A stretch of 34,215 bases of DNA from Paenimyroides viscosum (GTDB lineage: Bacteria > Bacteroidota > Bacteroidia > Flavobacteriales > Flavobacteriaceae): NCBI RefSeq assembly GCF_003858535.1, contig NZ_RQTJ01000031.1:1-34215 (forward strand), given 5' to 3'. This document shows, in pieces, positions 1 through 7,850 of the stretch. Position 1 is the first letter of the stretch. Each line of letters opens with the position of its first letter. The translations under genes and the position numbers were made by a program. The notes under the pieces are model-generated. The model worked only from the letters and a program-made list of their open reading frames with translations, searched no databases and had not been told where the DNA came from.

Positions 1-5
1 TTTGT

Positions 6-63
6 ATTCGACAGAAATATTAACAACCTAAAAATTAATCTCGTTTAATAATGCACTATGGGT
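6..63. repeat. Left copy of 58-bp terminal inverted repeat
   Basis: Bases 6-63 are an exact reverse complement of the last 58 bases of the window (34158-34215). Identity stops abruptly at base 64. Such a perfect pair at both ends suggests that the sequence stops at each side inside copies of one dispersed repeat, such as the end of a mobile element or the flank of an rRNA operon. No gene is readable in the repeat itself. Confidence 0.9.
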
Positions 64-171
64 GTTAGATTTTAAAAACAAGCAAACTTAATTTTTAAGA
101 AACACAAGGTGTTAAAAATAAATGACTTATAAAACGCATTTGTTTTTTATTCAAAAAAAGGACAAAAATGT

Positions 172-203
172 TTTGTTTGTGTATTAAAGAACCACTATAT
201 TTG
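172..203 (+). promoter_or_regulatory. Bacteroidota-type promoter of the tRNA-Arg pair
   Basis: A -33 box TTTG (172-175) is followed after 20 bases by a perfect -7 box TATATTTG (196-203), matching the Bacteroidota TTTG/TAnnTTTG consensus. The first tRNA starts 22 bases downstream, so transcription should start near 208-211. Confidence 0.75.
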
Positions 204-224
204 CACCGTTATAAAAATTAACAC

Positions 225-298
225 GGCGATGTGGCGCAACTGAATAGCGCACTTGATTACGGCTCAAGAGGTTGCAGGTTTGAATCCTGCCATCGTCA
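225..298 (+). tRNA. tRNA-Arg(ACG), copy 1
   Basis: A 74-base cloverleaf: acceptor stem GGCGATG pairs with CATCGTC with one G-U, and the anticodon stem CTTGA/TCAAG holds loop TTACGGC, giving anticodon ACG (read as ICG for CGN codons). The 3' CCA is not encoded. It is the first gene after a strong promoter and lies 12 bases before a second tRNA-Arg of the same anticodon. Confidence 0.96.
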
Positions 299-310
299 CA
301 AATTACAAAA

Positions 311-384
311 GGCCTCGTGGCGCAACTGAATAGCGCACTTGATTACGGCTCAAGAGGTTACTGGTTTGAATCCAGTCGAGGTCA
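311..384 (+). tRNA. tRNA-Arg(ACG), copy 2
   Basis: A 74-base cloverleaf with anticodon ACG. Its D arm, anticodon arm and variable region are identical to copy 1, but the acceptor stem (GGCCTCG/CGAGGTC) and T stem (CTGG/CCAG core) differ on both strands of each stem, keeping full pairing. Probably co-transcribed with copy 1 and ended by the hairpin at 386-416. CCA is not encoded. Confidence 0.96.
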
Positions 385-385
385 C

Positions 386-416
386 AAAAGCAATCCTGAT
401 GGGTTGCTTTTTTTGT
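386..416 (+). terminator. Rho-independent terminator after tRNA-Arg pair
   Basis: Arm AAAGCAATCC, loop TGAT, arm GGGTTGCTTT (one G-U), then a run of T. It begins two bases after the second tRNA-Arg. The following 417-615 holds no gene that I can support. Confidence 0.8.
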
Positions 417-616
417 TTTCTTTCTTTTGGTTGTTTCTTTCTTTTTTACTAAGTTTTGTAAATTGTATAATACTCCATGTTATTTTTAGACTAAGTGTTT
501 AATCAACTATTGTTGAGGAAAATTTTATTTATAGATAGTTTTATTGCAATAAATAATAGGAGGATAATTACCAGTAAATTGTTTTGAAGATAAGGTAATA
601 TTAAATGCAGAAATTA

Positions 617-655
617 AAAAACGGAACAAATCTATTTAGAATTGTTCCGTTTTTG
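617..655 (-). terminator. Terminator of the minus-strand tRNA array
   Basis: Arms ACGGAACAA and TTGTTCCGT form a hairpin flanked by A-rich and T-rich tracts on both sides. Read on the minus strand it lies just after the last tRNA-Lys and is followed by a U run. Confidence 0.8.
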
Positions 656-728
656 TGACCCGACTGGGGCTCGAACCCAGGACCCCAACATTAAAAGTGT
701 TGTGCTCTACCAACTGAGCTATCGAGTC
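656..728 (-). tRNA. tRNA-Lys(TTT), copy 2 of array
   Basis: A 73-base cloverleaf; anticodon stem CAACA/TGTTG with loop CTTTTAA gives anticodon TTT. Acceptor GACTCGA/TCGGGTC. The sequence is identical to the Lys gene at 1038-1110, so the five-gene array begins and ends with the same tRNA. CCA is not encoded. Confidence 0.96.
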
Positions 729-756
729 AATATTGTGACTAATTATTTTTTACTTG

Positions 757-830
757 TGACCCAATCAGGATTCGAACCTGAGACCTACTGCTTAGAAGGC
801 AGTTGCTCTATCCAGCTGAGCTATTGGGCC
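757..830 (-). tRNA. tRNA-Arg(TCT)
   Basis: A 74-base cloverleaf; loop CTTCTAA gives anticodon TCT, reading AGA/AGG. Acceptor GGCCCAA/TTGGGTC. Fourth gene of the minus-strand array. Confidence 0.96.
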
Positions 831-855
831 GAACCTAAACACAAGGTTTAATTTG

Positions 856-930
856 TCGGGGTGGCAGGATTCGAACCTGCGGCCTCCTGCTCCCAAAGCA
901 GGCGCGATAACCGGGCTACGCTACACCCCG
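856..930 (-). tRNA. tRNA-Pro(TGG)
   Basis: A 75-base cloverleaf; anticodon stem CCTGC/GCAGG with loop TTTGGGA gives anticodon TGG. Acceptor CGGGGTG/CACCCCG. Third gene of the array. Confidence 0.96.
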
Positions 931-940
931 AAAAAAAAAG

Positions 941-1024
941 CGGAGAGACAGGGACTCGAACCCTGGCGACAGTCACCCGTCGACAGATTAGCAATCTGCT
1001 CCGTTACCACTCCGGCACCTCTCC
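941..1024 (-). tRNA. tRNA-Ser(GCT)
   Basis: An 84-base class II tRNA with a long variable arm; loop TTGCTAA gives anticodon GCT, reading AGC/AGU. Acceptor GGAGAGG/TCTCTCC with discriminator G, as usual for Ser. Second gene of the array. Confidence 0.95.
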
Positions 1025-1037
1025 TAATTTTTAATCG

Positions 1038-1110
1038 TGACCCGACTGGGGCTCGAACCCAGGACCCCAACATTAAAAGTGTTGTGCTCTACCAACTGAG
1101 CTATCGAGTC
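1038..1110 (-). tRNA. tRNA-Lys(TTT), copy 1 of array
   Basis: First gene of the minus-strand array Lys-Ser-Pro-Arg-Lys. Identical over its 73 bases to the Lys gene at 656-728, with anticodon TTT. Confidence 0.96.
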
Positions 1111-1202
1111 TTTATTATATTTCGTTTAACCTAAATATAATGGTTACTTTATAATGAAGTAATGCAATGCTGTTGTTACAATTACTTGATTTTTCAGTGG
1201 TG

Positions 1203-1210
1203 CAAAACTA
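1203..1210 (-). promoter_or_regulatory. Possible -7 box for the minus-strand tRNA array
   Basis: On the minus strand this reads TAGTTTTG, a full match to TAnnTTTG, about 93 bases before the first tRNA-Lys. No good -33 TTTG is seen at the expected spacing, so the call is tentative. Confidence 0.4.
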
Positions 1211-1332
1211 CAATATCTTTTTAAAATAAAAAAATGTTTTGATTTTTTTTTGAAAGTATCTCGCGGTTTTATTAAATTTTAATTTTAAATAAGAACCCTA
1301 CTTATTTGGATTTTTACTTATAAATAACTCTG

Positions 1333-2130
1333 TTACAATATATTTATGTTTACTTTGTAACCTTCATAACTTCGAATGTTAAAAACGGTTCCGTTTTCAA
1401 AAATAAGGTATTGTCCTTTAATTCCCATTAACCTGCCACTAAAGTTGGGTGTTTTATCTAAATTTAAACTGGTACAGCTCACCGGGTACTTTTCAACCGG
1501 ATAATTAAATGAAAAGATTTCATGGTTGGTTTGTTCAAAATAAGGTTGAATTTCTGCTGGTAAAAATGTAGCTGTTTGTTTTATTGCTTCGTTTAAATCA
1601 ACCGGTAAAATTTGGTTTTGTAACATTTTACGCCAATTGGTTTTATCGGTATAATGGCTTTTTAAAGCTACTTCGGTAATTCCGGCTAAATATCTATTAG
1701 GAACTTCGGTTACAGCAATGGCATAAGACGCACCTTGGTCAATCCATCGGGTAGGCATTTGTGTTTTTCTTGTAACGCCTATTTTTAAATCGCTGGCAAC
1801 AGCTAAATAAACGATATGTGGCTGTAATTGTACTTTTTGTTCGTAAATTAAATCTCTGTCTTCAATACCCAAATGAGCCGTGCTTAATTCTGGTCGCATA
1901 ATCCAATCACCGGCAACTGCACTTTTCATAAAACAATCGTAACAAAATCCTTGTCTAAAAATTTTCTTCTCTTTTTTGCAATTTAAACATACATATCCAA
2001 TGTGCTGTATTTCAATCTGTTTGTTAATTACCTGATTCATGTGAATAAAAGCTTGTTCAAAAACAAGGTAATATTGTATAGGATTTAAGTATTCGGTGTA
2101 CATTTTATTTAAAACTCCTTCGTATTGCAT
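1333..2130 (-). CDS. DUF2797 family protein
   Basis: A 265-residue cytoplasmic protein of the DUF2797 family, whose function is unknown. A four-cysteine zinc-finger-like cluster (C48-x2-C51 and C63-x2-C66) is followed by the family core: GIEDRDL, then VYLAVASDLKIGVTRK, a strand-turn pattern resembling GIY-YIG folds, and RWIDQGASYAI. I start at the ATG at 2130; the frame stays open to 2223 but those 31 residues look unconserved and would overlap the divergent gene's start. It is divergent from the GH3-like gene with only 80 bases between, so the two promoters must share that gap. The family is identified from remembered motifs, and no substrate can be given. Confidence 0.85.
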   Translation of the reverse strand: MQYEGVLNKMYTEYLNPIQYYLVFEQAFIHMNQVINKQIEIQHIGYVCLNCKKEKKIFRQGFCYDCFMKSAVAGDWIMRPELSTAHLGIEDRDLIYEQKVQLQPHIVYLAVASDLKIGVTRKTQMPTRWIDQGASYAIAVTEVPNRYLAGITEVALKSHYTDKTNWRKMLQNQILPVDLNEAIKQTATFLPAEIQPYFEQTNHEIFSFNYPVEKYPVSCTSLNLDKTPNFSGRLMGIKGQYLIFENGTVFNIRSYEGYKVNINIL

Positions 2131-2210
2131 CAGATTTTTTATATTTTTGAATGAATTGTAAAAATACAAAGTAATATAAACATTTTGAGTTTTAGCACAA
2201 TTAAAAAAGC

Positions 2211-3725
2211 ATGGCATTATCAATTATTAACTCGATTGTTTCTTGGATATTAAAAAAGAGAATTCACCAGATTGAATTGTTTATAAAATATCCGCACGAT
2301 GTACAGAATGAATTACTTATGAATTTAATTCAACGTGCAAAATATACTGAAATAGGGAAAAAGTATGATTTCTCTTCCATTTTCACTTATGAACAATTTG
2401 CTGAGAGAGTCTCAGTTGCAGCTTATGAAGATGTAGAGACGCTAATTGAACGTAGCCGAAAAGGTGAAAACAACATTTATTGGCCCGAACCTATTAAATA
2501 TTTTGCCAAATCTAGTGGTACAACAAATGCTAAGAGTAAATTTATTCCTGTAAGTGCAGATGCTTTAGAAAACTGTCATTACAAAGCAGGTAAAGACATG
2601 TTGTGTTTGTATTTGAACAATAACGAAGAATCGCAGCTTTTTACAGGCAAAAGTCTAAGATTAGGTGGAAGCAAACAATTATATGAAGATAACAATACCA
2701 TTTTTGGCGATTTGTCTGCAATATTGATCGATAATTTACCTTTGTGGGCAGAATTAGGATCAACCCCAAGCAATAAAATTTCTTTAATGAATGAATGGAA
2801 TGAAAAAATGCAGGCTATTGTTAAAGAAACGAAAAACGAAAATGTTACCAGTTTGCTAGGCGTTCCTTCTTGGTTATTGGTGTTGCTGAATAATGTTTTG
2901 CAGGATACCGATAAAAACAATTTATTAGAACTTTGGCCAAACGCCGAAGTATATTTTCACGGAGGAATTAGTTTTGAACCTTACCGCGAACAATACAAAA
3001 AAATGTTTCCTAAAGATAGCTTTCGTTTTTACGAGAATTATAATGCATCTGAAGGGTTTTTCGCCATTCAAGACAGAAACGATGCAGATGATATGCTGTT
3101 AATGTTAGATTATGGTATTTTTTATGAATTTATTCCAATGGATACTTTTGCAACATCTAACCAAAAAATAGTATCTTTAGCGGGTGTTGAAATGAATAAA
3201 AGTTACGCGGTAGTTATTACAACTAATGCGGGTTTATGGCGTTACTTAATAGGTGATACCGTTCGTTTTACCTCGCTAAACCCTTATCGTATTAAAATTA
3301 CTGGTCGTACAAAACACTATATTAATGTTTTTGGCGAAGAATTAATGATTGAAAATACCGATAAAGCATTAGCAAAAACAGCAGAAGAATTTAAATTAGA
3401 TGTAATTGAATACACCGTAGCACCCGTTTTTATGAAGGATAAAGAAAAAGGTGCACACGAATGGATGATTGAATTTAAAAAAAATCCAGACGATTTAACT
3501 TCATTTGTTAAAAGATTAGATGAGAACATCCAGGCAATAAATTCTGATTATGAAGCCAAACGTTATAACAATATGACTTTAAATCAATTGGTTTTAAATG
3601 TTGCCAAGCCCAATCTTTTTCATTTGTGGCTAAGTAAAAAAGATAAATTAGGCGGACAAAATAAAATTCCGCGTTTATCTAACGACCGTTCTTATCTTGA
3701 ACAATTAAAAGAATTAAATAATTAA
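2211..3725 (+). CDS. GH3-family acyl-adenylating protein
   Basis: A 504-residue member of the GH3 superfamily, named for plant auxin-responsive GH3 acyl-acid amido synthetases. Length fits bacterial GH3 proteins. The ATP-binding signatures are visible in order: FAKSSGTT with following lysines (about 98-110), YNASEGFFAIQD (about 277-288) and GLWRYLIGDTVRF (about 343-355), then GRTKHYINVFGEELM before the C-terminal domain. The expected chemistry is adenylation of a carboxylate followed by amide or ester transfer; the substrate of the bacterial versions is not known to me. No signal peptide, so cytosolic. It is followed after 15 bases by a SecB-like small gene, probably in one transcript. The start ATG at 2211 is the first in frame. 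Confidence 0.9.
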   Translation: MALSIINSIVSWILKKRIHQIELFIKYPHDVQNELLMNLIQRAKYTEIGKKYDFSSIFTYEQFAERVSVAAYEDVETLIERSRKGENNIYWPEPIKYFAKSSGTTNAKSKFIPVSADALENCHYKAGKDMLCLYLNNNEESQLFTGKSLRLGGSKQLYEDNNTIFGDLSAILIDNLPLWAELGSTPSNKISLMNEWNEKMQAIVKETKNENVTSLLGVPSWLLVLLNNVLQDTDKNNLLELWPNAEVYFHGGISFEPYREQYKKMFPKDSFRFYENYNASEGFFAIQDRNDADDMLLMLDYGIFYEFIPMDTFATSNQKIVSLAGVEMNKSYAVVITTNAGLWRYLIGDTVRFTSLNPYRIKITGRTKHYINVFGEELMIENTDKALAKTAEEFKLDVIEYTVAPVFMKDKEKGAHEWMIEFKKNPDDLTSFVKRLDENIQAINSDYEAKRYNNMTLNQLVLNVAKPNLFHLWLSKKDKLGGQNKIPRLSNDRSYLEQLKELNN

Positions 3726-3740
3726 TATCAAATAAATAAT

Positions 3741-4184
3741 ATGAGTGAACAACCGGTAAATATTAATTTCAGATTAATTAATATTACAACAGAAGAATTT
3801 AAAGTAAATGAAGTTGACACTGAAAACGGAACTTTAGACTTAAATTTTGATTTTCAGTTTGGAGTTAACAATGACAAGAAGTTTGTAAAAACCATTGCTA
3901 AGTTCAAATTTTTATTAGACAAAGTAGAAGTTATTGATGTTGCTGTTTCTTGTGAATTTGAATTTGAACCTGCAGGATGGGAGTTCTTCGTTAAAGGAGA
4001 GCAGTTGATTTTACCAAAAGGATTATTGCAAGAATTAGCAATGTTTACAATGCATACAACCCGTGGTGTATTACATTCTAAAACAGAAGGCAACAAATAC
4101 AACCGCTTATTTATACCAATGATTGGTGGCGAATTTATTAAGCAAGATTTAGCAATACCGTTAAACCCAACAACGGTTAACTAA
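3741..4184 (+). CDS. Small SecB-like protein (putative)
   Basis: A 147-residue acidic protein with no signal peptide. Alternating beta-rich N-terminal half (residues 5-85) is followed by a helix and the segment LAMFTMHTTRGVLHSKTEGN then RLFIPMIGGEF. The arrangement of beta strands, then a helix with TTRG, then a Pro-containing hydrophobic strand resembles the SecB chaperone fold (which ends with a helix at PYARE and an LPPINF strand). This is inference from pattern; no exact SecB signature is present. It lies 15 bases after the GH3-like gene and is ended by a strong terminator, so the two form a likely operon. If it is not SecB-like, it is a conserved hypothetical protein. Confidence 0.6.
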   Translation: MSEQPVNINFRLINITTEEFKVNEVDTENGTLDLNFDFQFGVNNDKKFVKTIAKFKFLLDKVEVIDVAVSCEFEFEPAGWEFFVKGEQLILPKGLLQELAMFTMHTTRGVLHSKTEGNKYNRLFIPMIGGEFIKQDLAIPLNPTTVN

Positions 4185-4190
4185 TAAAAA

Positions 4191-4224
4191 AGGGATGTTT
4201 TATTTTTAAAACATCCTTTTTTTT
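4191..4224 (+). terminator. Terminator after GH3/SecB-like pair
   Basis: Arms GGATGTTTT and AAAACATCC around a short A/T loop, followed by eight T. It starts a few bases after the stop codon of the 147-residue gene. Confidence 0.85.
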
Positions 4225-4377
4225 AATTGAATTTATTTAAAGATAGATTATGAAAGGGGATTCTATAATCTTTATAAGTTTATGTTCTTGTTATTTTAAA
4301 CAAAATACAATATACAAAGAATCTCTTTTGTAGATAGTTTTTTTTGACAGGCTTCATGATCAGAATTTAAACTAATA

Positions 4378-4402
4378 AAAAAGCCTTGCTATGCAAGGCT
4401 TA
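4378..4402 (-). terminator. Terminator of small Thr/Glu-rich lipoprotein gene
   Basis: Arms AAGCCTTGC and GCAAGGCTT around TAT. On the minus strand it is followed by a U tract and lies about 25 bases past the stop codon. Confidence 0.8.
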
Positions 4403-4426
4403 ATTAGTTTTCTATCTAACTAGAAA

Positions 4427-4648
4427 TTACTGAACTGGAGCAGCTTCTGTAGCTGGAGCTTCAGTAGTTTCAGTTGTAGTAGTAGTTTCTTCAGTAACAA
4501 CTGGAGCTTCTTCAACAGCTGGAGTTTCTACTTCAGTAGTTGTAGTTTCAACTGTAGTTTCTTCAGTTGTAGTTTCTTTAGCTGTATCTTTACAAGATAC
4601 GAATGCAACAGAAGCTACTAATACTAATGATAATGCTAATTTTTTCAT
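4427..4648 (-). CDS. Small Thr/Glu-rich lipoprotein
   Basis: A 73-residue protein. Residues 1-18 form a lipoprotein signal (KK start, hydrophobic core, lipobox ending FVSC), with the lipidated cysteine at C19. The mature part is almost entirely T, E, V, A and P, in repeats of TTTE and TEAP type, hence extended and strongly acidic. It has its own promoter (4684-4713) and terminator, so it is a single-gene transcript. Such short low-complexity lipoproteins occur in Flavobacteriaceae; no function is known to me. The signal peptide and clean transcription signals argue that it is a real gene rather than a chance ORF. Confidence 0.8.
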   Translation of the reverse strand: MKKLALSLVLVASVAFVSCKDTAKETTTEETTVETTTTEVETPAVEEAPVVTEETTTTTETTEAPATEAAPVQ

Positions 4649-4683
4649 TTTTTTAATTATAAAAGTTAATTATTAATTCTCTA

Positions 4684-4713
4684 CAAAGATATGAATTTTT
4701 TAATACCACAATA
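4684..4713 (-). promoter_or_regulatory. Promoter of the small lipoprotein gene
   Basis: On the minus strand a -33-like TATTG (4709-4713) is followed after 17 bases by a perfect -7 box TATCTTTG (4684-4691), about 35 bases before the start codon. Confidence 0.65.
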
Positions 4714-4765
4714 TTTTTTTGGATTTTTTTTTATAAAATATTTGGGATAGGTAAAAAGCTGTTAT

Positions 4766-6928
4766 TTAGCGCTTTGCTTTCTTTGTTTCTTTAGGTTTTA
4801 CTATTTTCATTTCATCAATCAGGTGTTTTGCACCCGCGTATTTATCAATAACGAACAAAATATAGCGTGCATCTACCATAATGTTTCTACAAATAGCCGG
4901 ATCGTAATGAATATCGCTCATTGTTCCTTCCCAAACACGGTCAAAATTTAAACCAATTAAATTACCGTGTGCATCGATTGCCGGTGAACCAGAATTTCCG
5001 CCAGTTGTATGGTTTGTAGCAATAAAGTTTACGGGTAATTTTCCGTTTTTATCTGCATACGGTCCAAAATCTTTGGTGTTATACAAATCAATCAGTTTTT
5101 GTGGTACATCAAACTCATAATCACCCGGTACATATTTTTCAATTACTCCGTCTAAATAAGTAACATGATTGTAAGTAACAGCATCGCTAGGTTGGTAGCC
5201 GTTTACTTTTCCATAAGTAACACGTAAGGTTGAGTTTGCATCTGGGAAAATACGAGCATCTGGGAATAATTCTAATTGTGCTTTCATATAAGTACGCTGT
5301 AAACTTTCTAATTCCAACGCCATTTTATCATAGCTTGGTGCAACATTATCAAAATAATTTGCAGCTAAACTTTTAGCCAATACATAACCTGGGTCTTTTT
5401 GCATGTTTTTAACCACATCTGCAGCCTTGCCGTTCATTAACTTTTTTAATTTATCGTAAGAAGTTAATGCCGATTTGCTGTAAATATCATTACCTAACGC
5501 AATATAGTCTTTATCTTTAATTAATGCAGGTGTAAGGTTTGCAGGTGCTTTTGTTCCGTACAATTTCACAGTTTCGTTAAAAATTCCGTGATCAACATCT
5601 TTATTATAATCTTTATAAAGGGCTTCTAAACCTTTAATTAAATTCTCTTTACGATCGTTAAATGCTTGCTCGCCGCTTTTGTTGAAAGCATTTTCTAATT
5701 GATACAAACGGAAACCAACCGAAAGTAATTCGTTATTTCTTAAAACAATTTCCTGAAAATAATCGCGCGCCAAGGCATAAGGAGTAATGTCTTTATAGAT
5801 TTTTTCGAACTGTGGTAATAAATTACCGTATTCGCTCATTTTATTTTGCTTTTTAGCTCGATCTAAAAACTCTTGCTCAAACGATTTTTTAATACCAACC
5901 GCATTTGATTTTTTAAGACCTTGACTTTCTCCAATCCATTTTTTCCAATAATTTGCGATACTTGCAAATTTTGAAGCATACTGAATTTTAATTGCTTGAT
6001 CTTGACGCATAAATCCATCGGCAACTTTCAATGCTTTGTCACGAATTTCAATTTTTGCTGGATTTAAATCGTTCACAATTTGTTCCACAGCAAAAGACGG
6101 TAAATATTCTTGTGTTCTACCCGGATATCCGTAAACCATTGTAAAATCGTTCTGCTCTACGCCGTTAATCGAAACTGGTAAAAAGTGTTTAGGAGTGTAA
6201 GGTACATTGTCTTTTGAGTATTTTGCAGGACGGTTGTTTTTATCGGCATAAATTCTAAACAGAGAGAAATCACCTGTATGGCGTGGCCAAACCCAGTTAT
6301 CGGTGTCTGATCCAAATTTTCCGATTGATGATGGCGGTGCACCAACCAAACGAATGTCTTCAAAAGATTCGGTTACAAACAACATATATTGATTGCCTTC
6401 AAAAAAGGTACGAATCATAACACTTTGCCAATCTTCGCGCTTGTATGATTTTTGTAAATCATTGATGTTTTTTTGAACAGCTGTTTTTTTCTCAGCCTCG
6501 TTTGTTATTGCATCAACACCATTAAGAATTTCTTTGGTTACATCATGAATACTTACAATAAAAGTAACTTCTAAGTCCGGATTTGGTAATTCTTCTTCTA
6601 AAGACATTGCCCAAAAACCGTCTTGTAAATAATCGTGTTCTACCGTTGAATGCGATTGAATTTCACCGTAACCACAGTGGTGGTTTGTAAGCAATAAGCC
6701 TTTTGATGAGATCACTTCTGCGGTACAGCCGCCGTTAAATTGCGGAACCGCATCTTTTAAGCTAGAGGTGTTAACATCATAAATATCGGCAACCGACATT
6801 TTCATTCCAAGGCTTTTCATTTCCTTTTCGTTCATTCCTTTTAATAAAGAAGGAACCCACATGCCGCCTTGTTGGGCAAAAATTGGAAATGAAACAAATA
6901 GTACTAAGGCTCTTAGTAGTTTTTTCAT
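4766..6928 (-). CDS. S46 dipeptidyl-peptidase, DPP11-type
   Basis: A 720-residue periplasmic serine exopeptidase of family S46, the same length as Porphyromonas gingivalis DPP11. Residues 1-19 are a signal peptide ending at FAQ. Catalytic triad: His84 in TNHHCGYG, Asp220 in WPRHTGDF, Ser646 in GGNSGSP. The P1-specificity residue, 18 positions after the serine, is Arg664 in GLNFDRVWEG. In the family Arg here marks DPP11 (release of dipeptides with Asp or Glu at P1), while Gly marks DPP7. I therefore call Asp/Glu specificity; this rests on motif spacing and not on assay. The gene stands alone on the minus strand with an ATG at 6928. Role: taking up peptides as nutrient dipeptides. Confidence 0.93.
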   Translation of the reverse strand: MKKLLRALVLFVSFPIFAQQGGMWVPSLLKGMNEKEMKSLGMKMSVADIYDVNTSSLKDAVPQFNGGCTAEVISSKGLLLTNHHCGYGEIQSHSTVEHDYLQDGFWAMSLEEELPNPDLEVTFIVSIHDVTKEILNGVDAITNEAEKKTAVQKNINDLQKSYKREDWQSVMIRTFFEGNQYMLFVTESFEDIRLVGAPPSSIGKFGSDTDNWVWPRHTGDFSLFRIYADKNNRPAKYSKDNVPYTPKHFLPVSINGVEQNDFTMVYGYPGRTQEYLPSFAVEQIVNDLNPAKIEIRDKALKVADGFMRQDQAIKIQYASKFASIANYWKKWIGESQGLKKSNAVGIKKSFEQEFLDRAKKQNKMSEYGNLLPQFEKIYKDITPYALARDYFQEIVLRNNELLSVGFRLYQLENAFNKSGEQAFNDRKENLIKGLEALYKDYNKDVDHGIFNETVKLYGTKAPANLTPALIKDKDYIALGNDIYSKSALTSYDKLKKLMNGKAADVVKNMQKDPGYVLAKSLAANYFDNVAPSYDKMALELESLQRTYMKAQLELFPDARIFPDANSTLRVTYGKVNGYQPSDAVTYNHVTYLDGVIEKYVPGDYEFDVPQKLIDLYNTKDFGPYADKNGKLPVNFIATNHTTGGNSGSPAIDAHGNLIGLNFDRVWEGTMSDIHYDPAICRNIMVDARYILFVIDKYAGAKHLIDEMKIVKPKETKKAKR

Positions 6929-7022
6929 TTTTTTGAATTGTTAAAATAGTGAAAAATTGAATCGCCAATATACGAATTATATACCTTATTTTCTTATGTT
7001 TGATGCAACCAAACGGGTATTT

Positions 7023-7403
7023 ATGAAGTTTTTAAGATTCCACAAAGGCTTTTTTGCCGTAATGTTAGTGCTTTTTGTAATTGAAGTACTTATTGCGTTA
7101 TATGTACGTGACCAACTTATACGTCCGTTTTTAGGCAATGTAATTGTCGTTTGGTTCGTGTATTATTTTATAAGATCGTTTAAAATAATAAAGCCAATTT
7201 ACATTGCTATTTTTACCTTGCTTTTTTCTTTTGCAGTTGAAATGGGACAGTATTTTAAATTGATTGAAATTTTAGGTTTGCAAGAATATAAATGGGCACG
7301 GATTGTTATAGGGACATCGTTTTCGTGGTGGGATATGCTTTGTTATTTCGTAGGATTTTTACTTTTGTTTGTATTTGATAAGCATTTAAGGAAAAATCAT
7401 TAA
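7023..7403 (+). CDS. DUF2809 family membrane protein
   Basis: A 126-residue integral membrane protein with about four hydrophobic helices, containing the DUF2809 pattern: a conserved EVLIALYV helix near the N terminus and VEMGQYFKL in the third. The function of the family is unknown. I start at the ATG at 7023 (product begins MKFLRFHKG); a TAnnTTTG-like box TATGTTTG at 6994-7001 would place transcription start just upstream of it, and the open frame before it begins with TTG at 6957 and looks non-coding. It converges on a GNAT gene, overlapping its 3' end by 18 bases. Confidence 0.8.
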   Translation: MKFLRFHKGFFAVMLVLFVIEVLIALYVRDQLIRPFLGNVIVVWFVYYFIRSFKIIKPIYIAIFTLLFSFAVEMGQYFKLIEILGLQEYKWARIVIGTSFSWWDMLCYFVGFLLLFVFDKHLRKNH

Positions 7404-7826
7404 ATTACGTTTGTGTTTTTTAAATTGTTCTTTTTCGTATAACTGAATGGCGCGTTGATTGTGCGGTTCAACCTCAAGAACAATTTTTTTATAATTGTTT
7501 TCTTGTGCGAATTGCTTGATAAATTCCATTGCTTTTTTGCCGATTCCTTTTCCTTGGAAATTACTGTCGATATACAACTCGTCTAACAACAGCACATTTC
7601 CACTCATTTCAAAACTAAAGAATTGAACCAAAATTGTATAACCACAAATTTCGTTATTGTATTTAATTATAAAACATTTACCGGCTTCGGGTTTATTTAC
7701 AAATTCAAAAAATAGATTTGTTGTGATTTCTTTATTGATAGGATAGCCATCAATTGCATAAAAATCAACCATTAGGTTTACAACAGCTGGAATGGTTTCG
7801 GTTTTTAAGAGTTCAAATTTTATCAT
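7386..7826 (-). CDS. GNAT family N-acetyltransferase
   Basis: A 146-residue GCN5-related acetyltransferase. The acetyl-CoA loop is QGKGIG at 91-96, preceded by the strand LLLDELYID and followed by motif B, VEPHNQRAIQLYEKEQF, with the usual N-x-x-A-x-x-L-Y. The full-length single domain suggests a small-molecule or protein-amine acetylase; the acceptor cannot be read from sequence. Its 3' end overlaps the DUF2809 gene by 18 bases (convergent), and it is divergent from a PLDc_N-type gene 24 bases away. Confidence 0.88.
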   Translation of the reverse strand: MIKFELLKTETIPAVVNLMVDFYAIDGYPINKEITTNLFFEFVNKPEAGKCFIIKYNNEICGYTILVQFFSFEMSGNVLLLDELYIDSNFQGKGIGKKAMEFIKQFAQENNYKKIVLEVEPHNQRAIQLYEKEQFKKHKRNLMIFP

Positions 7827-7850
7827 ATCTTTGAAAATAAACTTAAAATT

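Noticed and set aside
317..1134. Short open frames of 61-93 codons in the first 1.1 kb
   Set aside because: They lie across tRNA genes and their spacers and have no codon pattern or family; the tRNA cloverleaves explain the sequence.
2579..2920. Reverse-strand frames inside GH3, fabD, ppiD and other genes
   Set aside because: They are antisense shadows with low-complexity residues and no start signals.
6957..7022. The 22 residues before the DUF2809 start
   Set aside because: They begin with TTG, contain no family sequence and overlap the likely promoter region of the gene.
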